Below are positions 24,686 through 31,964 of a stretch of 31,964 nucleotides of DNA, in pieces. The notes beneath the pieces were generated by a model. The model made no database searches. It was not told the DNA's origin and was given only the letters and a program-made list of their open reading frames with translations. A program made the position numbers and the translations under genes. The stretch is from the NCBI GenBank assembly GCA_023380515.1, contig JAMCRH010000304.1:1-31964 (forward strand). The letters are read 5' to 3'. This stretch comes from Gammaproteobacteria bacterium. GTDB taxonomy: Bacteria > Pseudomonadota > Gammaproteobacteria > Enterobacterales > Alteromonadaceae. The stretch's first letter is position 1, and every line of letters starts with the position of its first letter.

Positions 24686-26047
24686 ATGGGCGCGAAACGT
24701 TTACAACAGTATGAGACAGTATCGATATTAGGTTTTGGCCTAACCGGTGTTTCGTGTGCGCGTTTCCTTCTTAGCCAAGGCATCCGCCCAGTCTTGCTCG
24801 ACACACGCCAGAAGCCGCCGGGCTTAGAGCAAGCCCCGGAGTTAGTCGACTACTGCGAGAGTCATTTCGGGCCGTTACAGCTTGAGCATTTGCTGCAAAG
24901 CGACATTGTGATTGTCAGCCCAGGCATTGATTGCCGCGAAGGCGTGATTGCGATGGCCGCTGACGCCGGTGTCGAAATGATATCCGATGTCGAACTGTTT
25001 GCTTGGTTTGCGACCAAACCAATGATTGGCATTACCGGTTCAAACGGCAAATCAACGGTCACTGAACTCTGTGGTCACATTTTACGCAACGCTGGCATGC
25101 AGCCAATGCTAGTTGGCAATATCGGTACCCCAGTATTGGACGCCTTGTTACCAACAGCGCCTGAGCACGACTGCTATGTGATTGAATTGTCTAGCTTCCA
25201 ACTCGAATTAATCGAAAACCTTGAATTGGCGGCCGCGACGATTCTGAATGTCAGCTCCGATCATCTTGACCGCTACGATGACGAACGCGCTTATGCGCGG
25301 GCGAAACAACGGATTTATGCGCACGCGTCGACCTGCGTTTGGAATCGCGACGACGAAGCAACGCGGCCACTGCATGCACCACGTAACAAACATTTAGTCA
25401 GTTTTGGTCAAAGCGACGTCACCAAAGGCTTTGGTTTAACCCGTGTCGGCCAAGAGTTTTGGTTGACCTATGACAACCAAAAAATGGTGGCTTGCAACGA
25501 CTTACCACTCGCTGGCGTGCACAATTGGTTGAATATTCAAGCCGCTCTCGCTTTAGTACAAGCACTGGGTATTGCGACCGTTGAAGCCTTGAGTGCTTTG
25601 GCAGGTTACCGCGCGCTGCCCCATCGTTGCGAGTATGTTGGTGACTATAACGGCGTGCAATGGATTGACGACTCGAAAGCGACTAATCCCGGGGCAGCAA
25701 TTGCGGCCATTGCGGGTTTCCGTCCGGCTACTCAGGGGCAGCTTATTTTGATTATGGGCGGCGACGCCAAAGGTGCCGACCTAGACGTATTAGCACCGGT
25801 ATTAGCAGAACAAGTTGATGTATTGATTACGCTTGGTCGCGATGGTGACAAAATTGCGGCATTGAAGGCAGGTGCGCGGCCTGTGCAAAGCCTCAATGAA
25901 GCAGTTGCTTATGCGGCGCAGCAGGCGAGTGAAGGCAGCGTGGTGTTATTGTCGCCAGCTTGTGCAAGTCTCGACATGTTTAGTAACTACAAAGAGCGTG
26001 GCGCGAAGTTCCGAGCCGCGGTGGAGGAGTGGTATGCGAGCCACTGA
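24686..26047 (+). CDS. murD: UDP-MurNAc-L-alanine:D-glutamate ligase MurD
   Basis: It adds D-Glu to UDP-MurNAc-L-Ala. It has 453 aa (E. coli 438). The N-terminal UDP-binding domain has VSILGFGLTGVS and IVSPGI, the P-loop is ITGSNGKSTVTEL, followed by YVIELSSFQLE and NVSSDHLDRY. The C-terminal domain has WIDDSKATNPGAA and LLSPACASLDMFSNYKERG. ATG 24686 has AGGGAAAG upstream. It is the only long-gap start in the cluster and overlaps ftsW by 14 bp. Confidence 0.97.
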   Translation: MGAKRLQQYETVSILGFGLTGVSCARFLLSQGIRPVLLDTRQKPPGLEQAPELVDYCESHFGPLQLEHLLQSDIVIVSPGIDCREGVIAMAADAGVEMISDVELFAWFATKPMIGITGSNGKSTVTELCGHILRNAGMQPMLVGNIGTPVLDALLPTAPEHDCYVIELSSFQLELIENLELAAATILNVSSDHLDRYDDERAYARAKQRIYAHASTCVWNRDDEATRPLHAPRNKHLVSFGQSDVTKGFGLTRVGQEFWLTYDNQKMVACNDLPLAGVHNWLNIQAALALVQALGIATVEALSALAGYRALPHRCEYVGDYNGVQWIDDSKATNPGAAIAAIAGFRPATQGQLILIMGGDAKGADLDVLAPVLAEQVDVLITLGRDGDKIAALKAGARPVQSLNEAVAYAAQQASEGSVVLLSPACASLDMFSNYKERGAKFRAAVEEWYASH

Positions 26048-27290
26048 ACCACAACTCGAACTCGAGATTAGCCCACAACAACCGTGGCGACAACGGTTGA
26101 GCACATTCTTGAATGGCTCGACCATGCAGTTTTACGACCGCCACTTATTGTGGATTGCCCTGCTACTGATGGGGCTAGGTTTTATTATGGTGGCGTCTGC
26201 TTCGATTCCTGTGGGCGAACGTTTAACCGGTAATCCATTTTATTTTGTCGCCCGCCACGCGGTTTATTTGTTTGTCGGCTCGGCTGCGGCCGTGATCGTG
26301 ATGATGATTCCAGTGGCAAAATGGCAAGCTTACAGCGGCATGTTGTGTGTGCTGGCCATTGGTATGTTGTTGTTAGTTTTGGTGATTGGCACCACGGTCA
26401 ACGGTGCTACACGGTGGATTCGCATCGGCCCGATGACCTTGCAGGTGGCTGAATTTGCCAAACTGTTCTTTGTCATTTTCATGGCGAGCTACTTAGACCG
26501 GCGCTACGACGAACTGCGTCGCAACTGGAAAGGTTTTATTAAAGCTTTGATTGTCATGGGGGTCATGGCGATTTTACTGTTGAAGCAGCCCGACATGGGT
26601 TCGGTGATTGTTCTGGGCGTCACGGCGTTAGGGATGCTCTGGGTTGCAGGTGCACGCTTGGTGCAGTTTTTCTCGGTAGCGCTGACCTTGGTCACCGTGT
26701 TTATTTTGCTGATTATTTTTGAGCCGTATCGGATGGCGCGGGTGACCTCGTTTATGAACCCGTGGGAAGACCCGTTTAATACCGGTTATCAGTTGACCCA
26801 GTCACTGATGGCCTTTGGCCGCGGCGATTGGTTAGGGCAAGGACTTGGCAACAGCTTGCAGAAGCTGCAGTACTTACCTGAAGCGCATACCGACTTTATT
26901 TTGTCAGTCATCGGCGAAGAGCTTGGTTTTTTAGGTGTGGCGGTCACCATTGTGTTGGTATTCTTGCTGGTGCTGAAAGCGGTATTTTTAGGCCAGCGAG
27001 CGTTGCGCCAAAAACGTCCGTTCTCCGGTTACTTGGCGCAAGGAATTGGCATTTGGTTTGCCTTTCAAGCAGCCGTTAACATCGGCGCTGCGTCAGGCAT
27101 GCTGCCAACGAAGGGCTTGACCTTGCCACTGGTCAGCTACGGTGGCAGTAGTTTACTGATTAGCTTGGTCGCCATGGCTTTGTTGCTGCGGATTGATTAC
27201 GAAGTACGTACGGGCTATCGCCTCCAGCGTTCAGAAGGCGAGAAGCGGGTGCATAAAGGTCACCGTGCTGGTGCCGGGGAGGCTGCATGA
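26034..27290 (+). CDS. ftsW: Septal peptidoglycan glycosyltransferase FtsW (SEDS family)
   Basis: A SEDS polymerase working with FtsI at the division site. It has 418 aa from ATG 26034 (MRATEPQLELEI), fourteen bases inside murD, with GGAGG six bases upstream; longer in-frame starts lie deep inside murD. A cytoplasmic N-terminus of about 38 residues is followed by about ten TM helices. SEDS motifs include NGATRWIRIGPMTLQVAEFAK, KQPDMGS, AHTDFILSVIGEELGF and GLTLPLVSYGGSSL. The TGA overlaps the murG ATG. Confidence 0.96.
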   Translation: MRATEPQLELEISPQQPWRQRLSTFLNGSTMQFYDRHLLWIALLLMGLGFIMVASASIPVGERLTGNPFYFVARHAVYLFVGSAAAVIVMMIPVAKWQAYSGMLCVLAIGMLLLVLVIGTTVNGATRWIRIGPMTLQVAEFAKLFFVIFMASYLDRRYDELRRNWKGFIKALIVMGVMAILLLKQPDMGSVIVLGVTALGMLWVAGARLVQFFSVALTLVTVFILLIIFEPYRMARVTSFMNPWEDPFNTGYQLTQSLMAFGRGDWLGQGLGNSLQKLQYLPEAHTDFILSVIGEELGFLGVAVTIVLVFLLVLKAVFLGQRALRQKRPFSGYLAQGIGIWFAFQAAVNIGAASGMLPTKGLTLPLVSYGGSSLLISLVAMALLLRIDYEVRTGYRLQRSEGEKRVHKGHRAGAGEAA

Positions 27291-28402
27291 GTCGCGTACT
27301 GATTGCAGCAGGCGGAACTGGCGGGCACGTTTTTCCAGCGTTGGCAGTTGCGGAGCGGTTACGCGCCGACGGTCACGAAGTGATTTGGTTGGGTACCGAA
27401 ACGCGCATTGAATCGCGCGTGGTGCCGCAAGCAGGTTTCGAGTTCATCGCTATGGCGCAGGCAGGTTTACGTGGTGGGCGTTTGTTACCTAAATTGGCAG
27501 CACCGGTGCGTTTAACGCGGTCGGTACTGCAAGCACGGAAGCTCATTCGACAACGGAAGATTGATTTAGTGCTTGGCTTTGGCGGTTATACCGCGGGCCC
27601 AGCTGGTGTTGCCGCATGGAGTAATGGCACGCCTTTGGTGATTCACGAACAAAATGCTGTTCCGGGTCTCACCAATAAACTGTTACATAAAATTGCCCGG
27701 CGAACCTTACTTGGTTTTGCCGAGGCAGAAAGTGAGCTTAGGGGAGCTCTTGTGGTTGGAAATCCGGTGCGGGCTGAAATTCAGGCGTTAGCGGAAACTC
27801 GCAAAGAACCTCATGAAGGACTACGGGTGTTGGTGGTTGGTGGTAGCTTGGGGGCAGCCCACCTCAACCAAACCGTGCCGGCGGCAATTACCGACTGGCA
27901 AGGTGGGGGCCTTGCTCTGCGTCATCAAGTCGGTAAAGGCCGTGTTGCCGAGGTTCAAAGCCTTTATAACAATAAGCCAGCAAACGTGCAGGTGGACGTG
28001 AGTGAATTTATTGAAGACATGGCAGCTGCGTACGCATGGGCCGACGTGGTCATCGGTCGTGCCGGCGCACTCACAATTGCTGAATTAGCCTGCGCCGGAG
28101 TTCCATCAATTTTAGTGCCGTACCCGCATGCGGTCGACGACCATCAAGCGAAAAATGCGCAAGTTTTGGTCGCTGTTGGTGCGGCAGTGATGGTACGTCA
28201 GAATGAATTTTCACCAGCTTGGTTAAGTGCGGAATTAAAACTGTTGAGTAATCAAGCAGACAGACTATCAGGTATGGCGAGCGCAGCCCGAAATAGCGCA
28301 CAATTGCACGCAACCGATAACATCGTGGCGGTGTGTAATGAGTTTTTAGAGGTTACACCAAAGAGCCCGAAAGCAGTAAAAGCGGAGCAAAAAAATGACT
28401 AA
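27287..28402 (+). CDS. murG: UDP-GlcNAc:lipid I N-acetylglucosaminyltransferase MurG
   Basis: A GT-B enzyme on the cytoplasmic membrane face that converts lipid I to lipid II. It has 371 aa. The N-terminal glycine-rich loop is [17 protein letters not shown], with [21 protein letters not shown] and GGSLGA as further motifs. The UDP-GlcNAc site includes [12 protein letters not shown] and [12 protein letters not shown]. The ATG overlaps the ftsW stop by four bases; its TAA overlaps murC by eight. Confidence 0.97.
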   Translation: MSRVLIAAGGTGGHVFPALAVAERLRADGHEVIWLGTETRIESRVVPQAGFEFIAMAQAGLRGGRLLPKLAAPVRLTRSVLQARKLIRQRKIDLVLGFGGYTAGPAGVAAWSNGTPLVIHEQNAVPGLTNKLLHKIARRTLLGFAEAESELRGALVVGNPVRAEIQALAETRKEPHEGLRVLVVGGSLGAAHLNQTVPAAITDWQGGGLALRHQVGKGRVAEVQSLYNNKPANVQVDVSEFIEDMAAAYAWADVVIGRAGALTIAELACAGVPSILVPYPHAVDDHQAKNAQVLVAVGAAVMVRQNEFSPAWLSAELKLLSNQADRLSGMASAARNSAQLHATDNIVAVCNEFLEVTPKSPKAVKAEQKND

Positions 28403-29864
28403 AGCCATAAGCCAACCATTCACCATCGTGAACGTGCCGGAAATGCGTCGGGTACGCCGCATTCATTTTGTCGGTATTGGTGGTGCGGGTATGGCGGGTA
28501 TTGCCGAAGTTTTGTTGAACCAAGGCTACCAAATTTCCGGTTCGGACATTGCCGAGAACCCAAATACCCAGCGTTTGCGTCAGCTCGGTGCGAAAATTGC
28601 GATTGGCCATAATGCGGCACACGTCGCTACGGCCAGCGTGATCGTCGTGTCGAGTGCGATTAAGCGCGACAACCCAGAATTATTAGCGGCGCAAGAATTA
28701 CTTATTCCGATTGTGCGCCGAGCGGAAATGTTGGCTGAACTTATGCGTTTCCGCCATGGTATCGCGATTGCTGGTACCCACGGAAAAACTACAACAACGA
28801 GCTTAATTGCCAGTATTTTTGCCGAAGCAGAGCTCGACCCGACGTTTGTGATTGGTGGCTTGTTAACCAGTGCCGGCAGCAATGCCCGCTTGGGTAATAG
28901 TAAGTTCTTGATTGCTGAAGCTGACGAAAGTGATGCTTCTTTCTTGCACTTACAGCCGATGGTGGCAGTGGTCACGAACGTGGAAGCGGACCACATGGAC
29001 ACCTATGAAGGTGACTTTAACCGCTTGCTCGACACGTATATTGAGTTTTTACACAACTTACCGTTTTACGGTTTAGCGGTGATGTGTACGGACGACCCAG
29101 TGATCCGCGATTTGTTGCCGCGGGTTGGTCGTCAGATTATTAGTTATGGCTTTAACGAAGACGCCGATGTACGGGCGATTCATTACAGCCAAACCGGTCA
29201 CCAAAGTAATTTTACTGTGCTGCGCAAAGGCAAAGAGCCGCTCGATATCGAGCTTAACTTGCCAGGCCAACACAATGTTTTGAATGCGCTAGCGGCGATT
29301 GCCGTGGCCAGTGACGAAGGGATCGACGACGGCGCCATTGTTGCGGCACTCGCTAAGTTTGCTGGTATTGGTCGTCGCTTCCAGCAATATGGCTCGTTTG
29401 CCTGTGATGATGGCGATGTGTTGCTAGTGGACGACTATGGTCACCATCCGTCAGAAGTGCTGGCGACCATTCGAGCTGCGAAAAGTGGCTGGCCAGAGCG
29501 CCGTTTGGTGATGTGCTTCCAACCGCACCGTTACAGTCGGACTCGCGATTTGTATGAAGATTTTGTCGACGTCTTGAGTGAAGTCGACACCTTGATCATG
29601 CTGGAAGTTTATAGTGCTGGTGAAGACCCAGTTCCAGGCGCAGATAGTCGTTCATTGTGTCGGTCGCTGCGCCAACGTGGCAAGCTCGACCCCATGTATG
29701 TGAAAGACGTACCGCAAGTGCCTGCGCGTTTAGCTGAAGTGATTCAACCAGGGGACATTGTGTTAACCCAAGGCGCCGGTAATGTGGGTAGTTTGGCTCG
29801 CTTGTTAAATGACTTGCAGTTAGATCGTCAACGCATGACGGCAAGTTCTGAGGAGCGCTCATGA
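28395..29864 (+). CDS. murC: UDP-MurNAc:L-alanine ligase MurC
   Basis: It adds the first amino acid, L-Ala, to UDP-MurNAc. It has 489 aa (E. coli 491). [17 protein letters not shown] is the UDP-MurNAc-binding N-terminus, followed by ISGSDI, the P-loop [22 protein letters not shown] and the C-terminal [10 protein letters not shown] with [13 protein letters not shown] 28395 lies inside the murG end, with GGAG seven bases upstream. Its TGA overlaps the ddl ATG. Confidence 0.97.
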   Translation: MTKAISQPFTIVNVPEMRRVRRIHFVGIGGAGMAGIAEVLLNQGYQISGSDIAENPNTQRLRQLGAKIAIGHNAAHVATASVIVVSSAIKRDNPELLAAQELLIPIVRRAEMLAELMRFRHGIAIAGTHGKTTTTSLIASIFAEAELDPTFVIGGLLTSAGSNARLGNSKFLIAEADESDASFLHLQPMVAVVTNVEADHMDTYEGDFNRLLDTYIEFLHNLPFYGLAVMCTDDPVIRDLLPRVGRQIISYGFNEDADVRAIHYSQTGHQSNFTVLRKGKEPLDIELNLPGQHNVLNALAAIAVASDEGIDDGAIVAALAKFAGIGRRFQQYGSFACDDGDVLLVDDYGHHPSEVLATIRAAKSGWPERRLVMCFQPHRYSRTRDLYEDFVDVLSEVDTLIMLEVYSAGEDPVPGADSRSLCRSLRQRGKLDPMYVKDVPQVPARLAEVIQPGDIVLTQGAGNVGSLARLLNDLQLDRQRMTASSEERS

Positions 29865-30811
29865 AGTTTGGCAAAGTAGCTGTGCTAGCGGGTGGTGATT
29901 CAGCCGAGCGGGAAGTGTCTCAGCGCTCAGGAGCGGCGGTGCACAAAGCATTGGTCGAGCAAGGGGTGGATGCATTTTTGTACGACCCCGCTGAACGTGG
30001 TTGGCAGGACTTATTAGCGACCGGCGCGGAGCGCGTGTTTATCGCCCTGCATGGTCGTGGTGGTGAAGACGGTCAAGCACAAGCCATTCTAGAGATGCTT
30101 GGGTTGCCGTATACCGGCAGTGGTGTGCTTGCGAGTGCCCTTGCGATGGATAAAGGACGTACGAAAGCATTGTGGCGTGGAGTAGGTTTGCCAACGGCGC
30201 AAGCCGTCACGGTGAAACGTGGCGAGCACGTTAATTTCGCGCAGTTACTGGCCGACTTAGGTGGCCAGGTCATGGTTAAACCAGCCCACGAAGGCAGCAG
30301 CATTGGCATGGCCATGGCTGATAGTGCTGACGCTTTAGCAGCAGCATTGGCAGCAGCAGCGGATTTTGACCATGAAATGCTGGTCGAGACGTGGTTGAGT
30401 GGCCCTGAGTACACGGTGGGTATTGTTGCTGGCGAAGCGTTGCCAGCGATTCGGGTGAAAACCCCGCATGCCTTTTACGACTACGCGGCAAAGTACCAGG
30501 ACAACACCACGGAATATTTATGTCCGGCTGGTTTGAGTGTCGACCGGGAAGCAGCAGTCCGAGCTTTGGCGCTGGAAGCATTTGCAGCAGTTGGCGCAGA
30601 AGGCTGGGGTCGTGTCGACTTGATGGAAAATAGTCGTGGCGAATTACAGCTATTAGAACTGAATACCGTGCCAGGAATGACGGAAAAGAGCTTAGTTCCA
30701 AAAGCGGCAGCGCAGCTTGGCATGAGTTTTGGTGAGCTGGTCGTGAAGATTCTAAGCACGACGTTACCAGCGGCAGAGTTATTGGCGAACACTGAGGCAG
30801 CGGAGCGCTAA
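29861..30811 (+). CDS. ddl: D-alanine-D-alanine ligase
   Basis: An ATP-grasp enzyme that joins two D-Ala for use by MurF. It has 316 aa, near E. coli DdlB (306), which has the same dcw position. Motifs are [50 protein letters not shown] and the Mg-binding [19 protein letters not shown] overlaps the murC stop and has GAGGAG upstream. ftsQ starts 3 bp after its stop. Confidence 0.96.
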   Translation: MKFGKVAVLAGGDSAEREVSQRSGAAVHKALVEQGVDAFLYDPAERGWQDLLATGAERVFIALHGRGGEDGQAQAILEMLGLPYTGSGVLASALAMDKGRTKALWRGVGLPTAQAVTVKRGEHVNFAQLLADLGGQVMVKPAHEGSSIGMAMADSADALAAALAAAADFDHEMLVETWLSGPEYTVGIVAGEALPAIRVKTPHAFYDYAAKYQDNTTEYLCPAGLSVDREAAVRALALEAFAAVGAEGWGRVDLMENSRGELQLLELNTVPGMTEKSLVPKAAAQLGMSFGELVVKILSTTLPAAELLANTEAAER

Positions 30812-30814
30812 GGT

Positions 30815-31588
30815 GTGACGGACAACACAAAGAAGCAGGACGAGCAAACGGCGGCAGATGCCGACCGGCAAGCACAATGGCAGTCCATGATTGGGTTTGT
30901 GTTGTTCTTGGTGATTGTAAGCGGATTGCTGGTTGGTGGTTATGCATTGGTGGAAAAGTTGACCGATGCAGAAGAAACCCCACTCACCGGCGTAATTATT
31001 CAAGGCGAGCGGCAGTTCATTACCGAGGATGACGTTCGCACAGCGATTTTGGCTGGTGAAGTGGGTAGTTTTTTCACCGCTGATGTCGATGATATTCGGT
31101 TGCGTTTAGAAGCGATACCTTGGGTGTATTCAGCTTCGGTACGCAAAGAGTGGCCACAGCGGCTGCGGATTTACTTGGTTGAACAGCAAGCGTTCGCGAT
31201 TTGGAATCAGCAGCAGTTAATGAACCACCAAGGGCAGTTGTTTGCGGCCGAGATCACCGAAGAGGTGGCCGATTTGCCCAAGTTAGCCGGGCCGGAAGAC
31301 GCTGAACAGGAAGTATTAAATCAGTTTCGGCGCATTAGCGAAGTTCTGCGGGTGTACGACAGCCGGTTAGTGAAGTTAGAACTTAGTGAGCGGTTTGCCG
31401 TCAGCGCATGGCTTGAGAACGGCATTGAATTAAGGCTCGGACGCGAAGCGCGGCTGGAGCGAGTACAACGATTTATGGATTTATATCCGCTAATTGCAGC
31501 GGAAGAACCGGACAAAACGATTGCTTATGCAGATTTACGTTACGACACCGGTATCGCAATAGGCTGGAAAGACAACCAAAACAATTAA
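30815..31588 (+). CDS. ftsQ: Cell division protein FtsQ
   Basis: The POTRA-bearing member of the FtsQLB complex. It has 257 aa from GTG 30815, with GGAG in the ddl end nine bases upstream. A charged cytoplasmic tail (about 1-26) precedes a TM (about 27-47, MIGFVLFLVIVSGLLVGGYAL). The POTRA domain (about 57-125, IQGERQFITEDDVRTAIL... and WVYSASVRKEWPQRLRIYLVEQQAFAIWN) and beta domain follow. ftsA starts 18 bp after its stop. Confidence 0.94.
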   Translation: MTDNTKKQDEQTAADADRQAQWQSMIGFVLFLVIVSGLLVGGYALVEKLTDAEETPLTGVIIQGERQFITEDDVRTAILAGEVGSFFTADVDDIRLRLEAIPWVYSASVRKEWPQRLRIYLVEQQAFAIWNQQQLMNHQGQLFAAEITEEVADLPKLAGPEDAEQEVLNQFRRISEVLRVYDSRLVKLELSERFAVSAWLENGIELRLGREARLERVQRFMDLYPLIAAEEPDKTIAYADLRYDTGIAIGWKDNQNN

Positions 31589-31606
31589 CTAGAAAGTGAG
31601 ACAGCA

Positions 31607-31964
31607 GTGATTGCAAAGAGTGAAACAGACAACATGATCGTCAGCCTGGATGTCGGCACTAGTCAGGTGACTGCGCTGATTGGCGAAATTTTGCCAGACG
31701 GTGACATAAACGTTATTGGTGTTGGTGTCACCGCTGCTCGCGGCATGGATAAGGGTGGTGTCAACGACCTCAACCTCGTGGTGCAGTCGATTCAACGGGC
31801 GGTTAACGAAGCTGAATTGATGGCGGACTGCCGTGTGTCAGCGGTGTACTTAAACATTAGTGGTCGCCACATTAGCTGTCAGAACGAGAATGGCATGGTG
31901 CCAATTAACGACGCCGAAGTGACTCAGGACGACGTTGATAGCGTGATTCACGCCGCTAAGTCAG
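31607..31964 (+). CDS. ftsA: Cell division protein FtsA, N-terminal part (cut by window edge)
   Basis: An actin-like ATPase that tethers FtsZ to the membrane and recruits later division proteins. The start is GTG 31607 with GAAAGTGAG upstream; an ATG at 31634 is a fallback but would remove family N-terminal residues. The 119 visible codons contain the phosphate-1 segment SLDVGTSQVTALIGE, the 1C-domain stretch SRGMDKGGVNDL-like ARGMDKGGVNDLN, ELMADCRVSAVYLNISGRHISCQNENGMVPI and VTQDDV, all closely like E. coli FtsA. It is still open at the right edge. Confidence 0.95.
   Translation, partial: MIAKSETDNMIVSLDVGTSQVTALIGEILPDGDINVIGVGVTAARGMDKGGVNDLNLVVQSIQRAVNEAELMADCRVSAVYLNISGRHISCQNENGMVPINDAEVTQDDVDSVIHAAKS

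Noticed and set aside
30276..30983. A 235-codon minus-strand gene opposite ddl and ftsQ
   Set aside because: It spans two conserved genes in antisense, is Pro/Ser/His/Leu-rich as expected of a shadow frame and has no family features.

Overview
This window is a stretch of gammaproteobacterial chromosome with roughly balanced base composition, almost entirely conserved housekeeping genes. The order murA, degS/degQ, zapG/zapE, rplM-rpsI, petABC, sspAB, dolP-diaA-yraN-lpoA, rsmI, rnpB and the dcw cluster, with a gammaproteobacterial-type cytochrome b (PVWY instead of PEWY), suggests a marine Alteromonadales relative, perhaps Idiomarina or Pseudidiomarina. That genus guess rests on recalled synteny only.

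Layout. 1-126 is the tail of murA, ending in a terminator hairpin. 197-2844 (minus strand) holds the periplasmic proteases DegQ and DegS; degS carries an in-frame TAA. zapG (minus) and zapE (plus) are divergent. rplM-rpsI follows, with a structured leader and a tiny upstream reading frame, then the cytochrome bc1 operon petABC, then sspA-sspB. On the minus strand an envelope/replication operon runs lpoA-yraN-diaA-dolP, and dolP meets sspB tail to tail with a 24-bp coding overlap. rsmI and the RNase P RNA gene (rnpB) follow on the plus strand. A CHASE-GGDEF-EAL gene (minus) has its last codons inside the rnpB 3' end. From 17085 to the right edge lies the dcw cluster: mraZ, rsmH, ftsL, ftsI, murE, murF, mraY, murD, ftsW, murG, murC, ddl, ftsQ and ftsA (cut). 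Most of its junctions overlap by 1-14 bp and the longest gap is 24 bp.

How it fits together. The window is dominated by cell-envelope biogenesis: precursor synthesis (murA, murC-G, ddl, mraY), septal synthesis and division (ftsL, I, W, Q, A, zapE, zapG), the PBP1A activator LpoA, outer-membrane lipoprotein DolP and envelope proteases. It also carries translation genes (rplM, rpsI, rsmI, rsmH, rnpB), respiration (petABC) and proteolysis/stress factors (sspAB).

Most notable. I see no new multigene system. The strongest unusual signal is in degS. A 28-bp segment (857-884) that carries the premature stop, just before the catalytic Asp, is an exact reverse-complement copy of 583-610 in the same gene. 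This is the footprint expected of a template-switch mutation or an amplification/assembly chimera. Two unrelated 14-bp three-copy tandem repeats flank degS, and neighbouring degQ has an aberrant eight-residue patch in PDZ1. Other points worth a look are the rplM leader with its coupled micro-ORF, a four-box MraZ operator, the frame-matched sspB/dolP overlap that encodes the ClpX-binding tail of SspB, and the rnpB/GGDEF-EAL overlap.
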